Both the position numbers and the translations under genes were made by a program. The notes below the pieces were generated by a model. It had not been told where the DNA came from. It ran no database searches and worked only from the letters and a program-made list of their open reading frames with translations. Shown here in pieces: positions 54,901-57,630 of a stretch of DNA of 57,630 bases. Source of the stretch: Paenalicyclobacillus cellulosilyticus (GTDB lineage Bacteria > Bacillota > Bacilli > Alicyclobacillales > Alicyclobacillaceae). Position 1 is the stretch's first letter. Every line of letters starts with the position of its first letter. Location of the stretch: assembly GCF_014647315.1 (NCBI RefSeq), contig NZ_BMOY01000016.1, positions 1 through 57,630 on the forward strand. The letters run 5' to 3'.

Positions 54901-56000
54901 GATCGAAGAAGTGGCACAGCTGCTTGACGGTGATCGTCACATCAATGTCCACGTCGGAACGATGAACAAGGGATCGAAGAAGTGGCACACAAGAAAATCC
55001 ATATCGATCACACCTTGAATATCGTCGGAACGATGAACAAGGGATCGAAGAAGTGGCACATGCGAGTGTATTTGCGGCCGCCCCTCCGGTGGCGCGTCGG
55101 AACGATGAACAAGGGATCGAAGAAGTGGCACACAGTGACTTGATTTTGGGCAGGCATTCCGTTTGCAAGTCGGAACGATGAACAAGGGATCGAAGAAGTG
55201 GCACATTACGATGCCGTTTAGACCTGCGGACGAATTGTTGGTCGGAACGATGAACAAGGGATCGAAGAAGTGGCACACGATCCGTGACTGAACCTGTGCA
55301 CGACGCGGTAGTGTCGGAACGATGAACAAGGGATCGAAGAAGTGGCACCAGCAGGACGGTGTCACCAAGATACAACACGCCAACAAGTCGGAACGATGAA
55401 CAAGGGATCGAAGAAGTGGCACAACTTGTCGCGTTCTTCTCCGGTGACAAAATCCATCGTCGGAACGATGAACAAGGGATCGAAGAAGTGGCACAACGGT
55501 CTGCGGCGGCCTGCAGTTGTTGCGAATCCGTCGGAACGATGAACAAGGGATCGAAGAAGTGGCACTTGGCAAAGAGTGTTTTGGACGGTGTTCACAGTTC
55601 TAGTCGGAACGATGAACAAGGGATCGAAGAAGTGGCACTCCGGGCTGATCGGAGCCTCATGAGAATGCATCATTGTCGGAACGATGAACAAGGGATCGAA
55701 GAAGTGGCACTCCAAGTCATCGGCCCTAAGCGGCGCTCTGCCTTCGTCGGAACGATGAACAAGGGATCGAAGAAGTGGCACACTTCTGCCAGCCACTCCA
55801 CATCATGCGCGGTCCAGCGTCGGAACGATGAACAAGGGTTCGAAGAAGTGGCACCGGTGATATAGCTCATGTATCTACTTCCCCCATATTGAGTCGGAAC
55901 GATGAACAAGGGATCGAAGAAGTGGCACACAAGAGCGTCGTTATCATGGTCAAGATGGCCGTGAGTCGGAACGATGAACAAGGGATCGAAGAAGTGGCAC
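52000..56000 (+). CRISPR. Type V-B CRISPR array: 56 repeats of 36 bp, 55 spacers
   Basis: First repeat 52000-52035, last 55965-56000; mean period 72 bp, spacers mostly 34-38 bp. The repeat begins GTCGGAACGATGAACAAGGG and ends GAAGAAGTGGCAC, the 3' end shared with Alicyclobacillus Cas12b repeats and complementary to the tracrRNA. Nearly all copies look identical; repeat 54 (55819-55854) has GGGTTCG for GGGATCG. Two tandem spacer amplifications are present: one spacer three times (52253, 52325, 52397) and one four times (53836, 53908, 53980, 54052), leaving 50 distinct spacers. An IS66 element begins 8 bp after the last repeat. Orientation, tracrRNA and cas2 place the leader on the left. Confidence 0.98.
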
Positions 56001-56092
56001 GAAGTTCCGTGAGCGTCAAATAGCGCACACCTGGCGTCAGTCCGTCTTCTGCGAGATGATCCCCTCCAGAATCCAGTCATGGAGGGATCACC

Positions 56093-56437
56093 GTGACAAA
56101 GGCCGAGTTGGAAGCACTTCGTAAGCTTTGGCGTGCCCGCGTGGCGGACTTTCGGGCCAGCGGGTTAACCGGCGCAGCCTGGTGTGCTGCGCATCAGGTC
56201 AAGGAACACCAGCTGTGGTATTGGGTCGGCAAGTTTAAGGCGGACACTGACCACGACGGCCGTCAACGTGAGCATGCTGAGCCGCGTTTCATCCCGGTGC
56301 GTGTGGAGGAATCCGCGCCTGAAGTGACGGACAAGCTGCTGTCCGTGCGCGTGGGTCCTGCTGTCATCGAGGTCACGCCCGGTTACGACACTGAACTGCT
56401 GCGCGATGTGGTGCGCACCCTGGCGTCGCTATGCTGA
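56093..56437 (+). CDS. tnpA: IS66 TnpA (Orf1)
   Basis: 114-aa accessory protein of IS66 with an N-terminal helix-turn-helix-like region (WRARVADFRASGLTGAAWCAAHQVKEHQLWYW). GTG at 56093 follows GGAGGG. That site lies in the 3' arm of an inverted repeat (GATCCCCTCC at about 56058 with GGAGGGATC at about 56081), so translation may be restrained by RNA structure. Overlaps tnpB by 7 bp. Confidence 0.88.
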   Translation: MTKAELEALRKLWRARVADFRASGLTGAAWCAAHQVKEHQLWYWVGKFKADTDHDGRQREHAEPRFIPVRVEESAPEVTDKLLSVRVGPAVIEVTPGYDTELLRDVVRTLASLC

Positions 56438-56796
56438 ACATCGGTGCTGGACCGGGGGAGTTGCGCGTGTACCTGGCCTGCGGCAGCACGGATATGCGCA
56501 AGTCCATCGACGGATTGGCGGCTCTCGTGCAGGAGTCCTTTCACCTGGACCCGTTTTCCCCTGCGGTCTTCGTGTTTTGTAACCGGGAGCGGGACAAGTT
56601 GAAGATCTTGTACTGGGAACACAACGGCTTCTGGTTGTATTATCGGCGGCTGGAGCGGGGCCGGTTTCAATGGCCGGACGCCAGCGACGGCAAGACCCTC
56701 GTCATCAGCCGCCGGGAGCTGGGCTGGCTGTTGGACGGACTGCCATGGAACCAACCGCAAGCACACCGGAGGGTTACCGCGAAAAAAGTGGTGTGA
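56431..56796 (+). CDS. tnpB: IS66 TnpB (Orf2)
   Basis: 121-aa IS66 Orf2 protein. [59 protein letters not shown] is the family hallmark. Required with TnpA and TnpC for transposition; biochemical role unknown. Start overlaps tnpA. Confidence 0.93.
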   Translation: MLNIGAGPGELRVYLACGSTDMRKSIDGLAALVQESFHLDPFSPAVFVFCNRERDKLKILYWEHNGFWLYYRRLERGRFQWPDASDGKTLVISRRELGWLLDGLPWNQPQAHRRVTAKKVV

Positions 56797-56857
56797 GACC
56801 GGTAAACACAGAAGGATCTGGCAAGGGATTTCGGCAGGCGTGTCGAAGTCCTTTTGC

Positions 56858-57630
56858 ATGATGAACCCGACAGCGACCCCCAACCAACTGGAAGCCCTGC
56901 AGGCGCGCTGCGAAGCGCAAGAGAAGGAAATCGCGGAGCTGAAAAAGCAGGTCAAATTGCTGCTGGAACAGCTTCGCTTGGCTCGCCACCGGCAATTCGG
57001 GAAGTCCAGCGAACGCACGACGGACGACCAGGTGCGCTTGGACCTGGTATTCAACGAGGCCGAGGCGGAGGCGCAACCAGAGGCAGAGGAACCCACCTTC
57101 GAGACGGTGACGTACCAGCGGCGCAAGAAGCAGCCAGGCCAGCGGGACGCCATGCTGGCAGACCTTCCGGTGGAGCGGATTGAATACCGTCTGCCGGAGG
57201 AAGAACGGATCTGTCCGTGCTGCGGGGAGGTCATGGACGAGGCGGGTGTCGAGATCCGTCGCGAGCTCATCCACATCCCGGCACAGACGAAGGTGCGCGA
57301 ACATGTCCAGCAACAATACGCATGCCGGACGTGTGACAAGCATGGGACCGAAACGCCCATGGTCAAGGCGCAGATGCCCAAGCCCCCGATACCGGGCAGC
57401 CTGGCGTCCGCCTCGATGCTGGCGTACGTGATCGACAAGAAATACGTGGATGGCTTGCCGCTGTACCGCCTGGAGGAGCAGTTTGCCCGGCAAGGCCTGC
57501 GGTTGACCCGGCAGACTCTGGCGAACTGGGTGGTGTTGGGGGCGACGCGGTGGCTGGAACGGATATATCACCGGCTGCATGAGGAGTTGCTCAAGCGCCG
57601 GTACCTCCATGCGGACGAGACGACGCTGCA
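56858..57630 (+). CDS. tnpC: IS66 TnpC transposase (DDE), 3' end outside window
   Basis: N-terminal 257 residues of the IS66 transposase, starting with a double ATG (56858/56861). A leucine-rich coiled coil (residues about 10-45) is followed by [11 protein letters not shown], a zinc-finger-like [12 protein letters not shown] and CRTC pair, then [28 protein letters not shown]. The sequence reaches the first catalytic Asp of the DDE triad in HADETTLQ exactly at the window edge. Confidence 0.92.
   Translation, partial: MMNPTATPNQLEALQARCEAQEKEIAELKKQVKLLLEQLRLARHRQFGKSSERTTDDQVRLDLVFNEAEAEAQPEAEEPTFETVTYQRRKKQPGQRDAMLADLPVERIEYRLPEEERICPCCGEVMDEAGVEIRRELIHIPAQTKVREHVQQQYACRTCDKHGTETPMVKAQMPKPPIPGSLASASMLAYVIDKKYVDGLPLYRLEEQFARQGLRLTRQTLANWVVLGATRWLERIYHRLHEELLKRRYLHADETTL

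Larger units (their letters stand above)
56009..57630 (+). mobile_element. IS66-family element, right part outside window
   Basis: The left end reads GTGAGCGTCAAATAGCGCAC, like the usual IS66 terminal repeat. The 8 bp between the last CRISPR repeat and this end (GAAGTTCC, 56001-56008) would be the 8-bp target duplication typical of IS66. Three genes in the normal order tnpA, tnpB, tnpC follow. The right end is not in the window. Confidence 0.85.

Noticed and set aside
51754..56080. Many open frames across the V-B array, e.g. with NDEQGIEEVA or PLLRSLVHRSD repeats
   Set aside because: They are translations of the 36-bp CRISPR repeat. The period and exact DNA identity explain them fully.

Overview
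The window looks like a chromosomal piece of a high-GC, spore-forming Bacillota of the Alicyclobacillus type. The evidence is lutABC, an EcsAB-type ABC system, a Gram-positive BY-kinase/Wzz pair, SLH-domain and YcdB-like envelope proteins, a DeoR-controlled rhamnose operon and a type V-B (Cas12b) CRISPR locus whose effector closely resembles, from memory, the Alicyclobacillus protein. Most of the window is visibly GC-rich. The CRISPR block from about 43.4 to 56 kb is clearly less so and looks like an accessory island.

Layout. 0-5 kb: partial AMP-forming acyl-CoA ligase, secreted SGNH hydrolase, polysaccharide deacetylase, Wzz-like modulator and BY-kinase. 5.4-7.8 kb: large exported YcdB/SLH protein. 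8.0-11.1 kb: lutABC for lactate oxidation. 11.2-15.2 kb: Uma2 remnant, membrane NERD protein, TrpB2 and an Rpn-family nuclease. 15.3-17.3 kb: ecsAB-like pair. 17.4-28.8 kb: a rhamnose island with GH78 rhamnosidase, a second Rpn gene, a Gfo/Idh/MocA oxidoreductase, then rhaB, rhaEW, an ASRT-family gene, rhaI and a DeoR regulator. 28.9-36.6 kb: phasin-like protein, UbiB-like kinase, metallophosphoesterase, thioredoxin-like protein, TVP38/DedA protein, DegS-like kinase, GT-C-like membrane protein and iron alcohol dehydrogenase. 36.6-43.1 kb: panBC, a 40-residue membrane peptide gene, thrC-thrB, a Toprim protein and a ferritin-like/VIT1 protein.

43.2-57.6 kb is the most interesting part. A leader and a 15-repeat array of class-1 type (hairpin repeat, no cas genes nearby) precede a cas12b gene that is split just after RuvC-I by a 1,554-bp IS110-family element. 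Removing exactly that length restores a 1,115-codon Cas12b with all three RuvC acidic residues. The left end of the IS carries a readable bridge-RNA candidate: one loop matches the cas12b target junction over 11 nt, and a second matches the right junction over 10 nt. Downstream are an intact cas4-cas1 fusion, cas2, a tracrRNA with a good promoter and anti-repeat, and a 56-repeat V-B array. An IS66 element sits 8 bp past the last visible repeat, so the array may resume outside the window. The adaptation genes, tracrRNA and array therefore look intact while the effector is split.

Functional links: GH78, RhaI, RhaB and RhaEW form a route from rhamnosides to dihydroxyacetone phosphate and lactaldehyde/lactate, and LutABC can carry lactate to pyruvate. 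No rhamnose transporter or mutarotase lies in the window.
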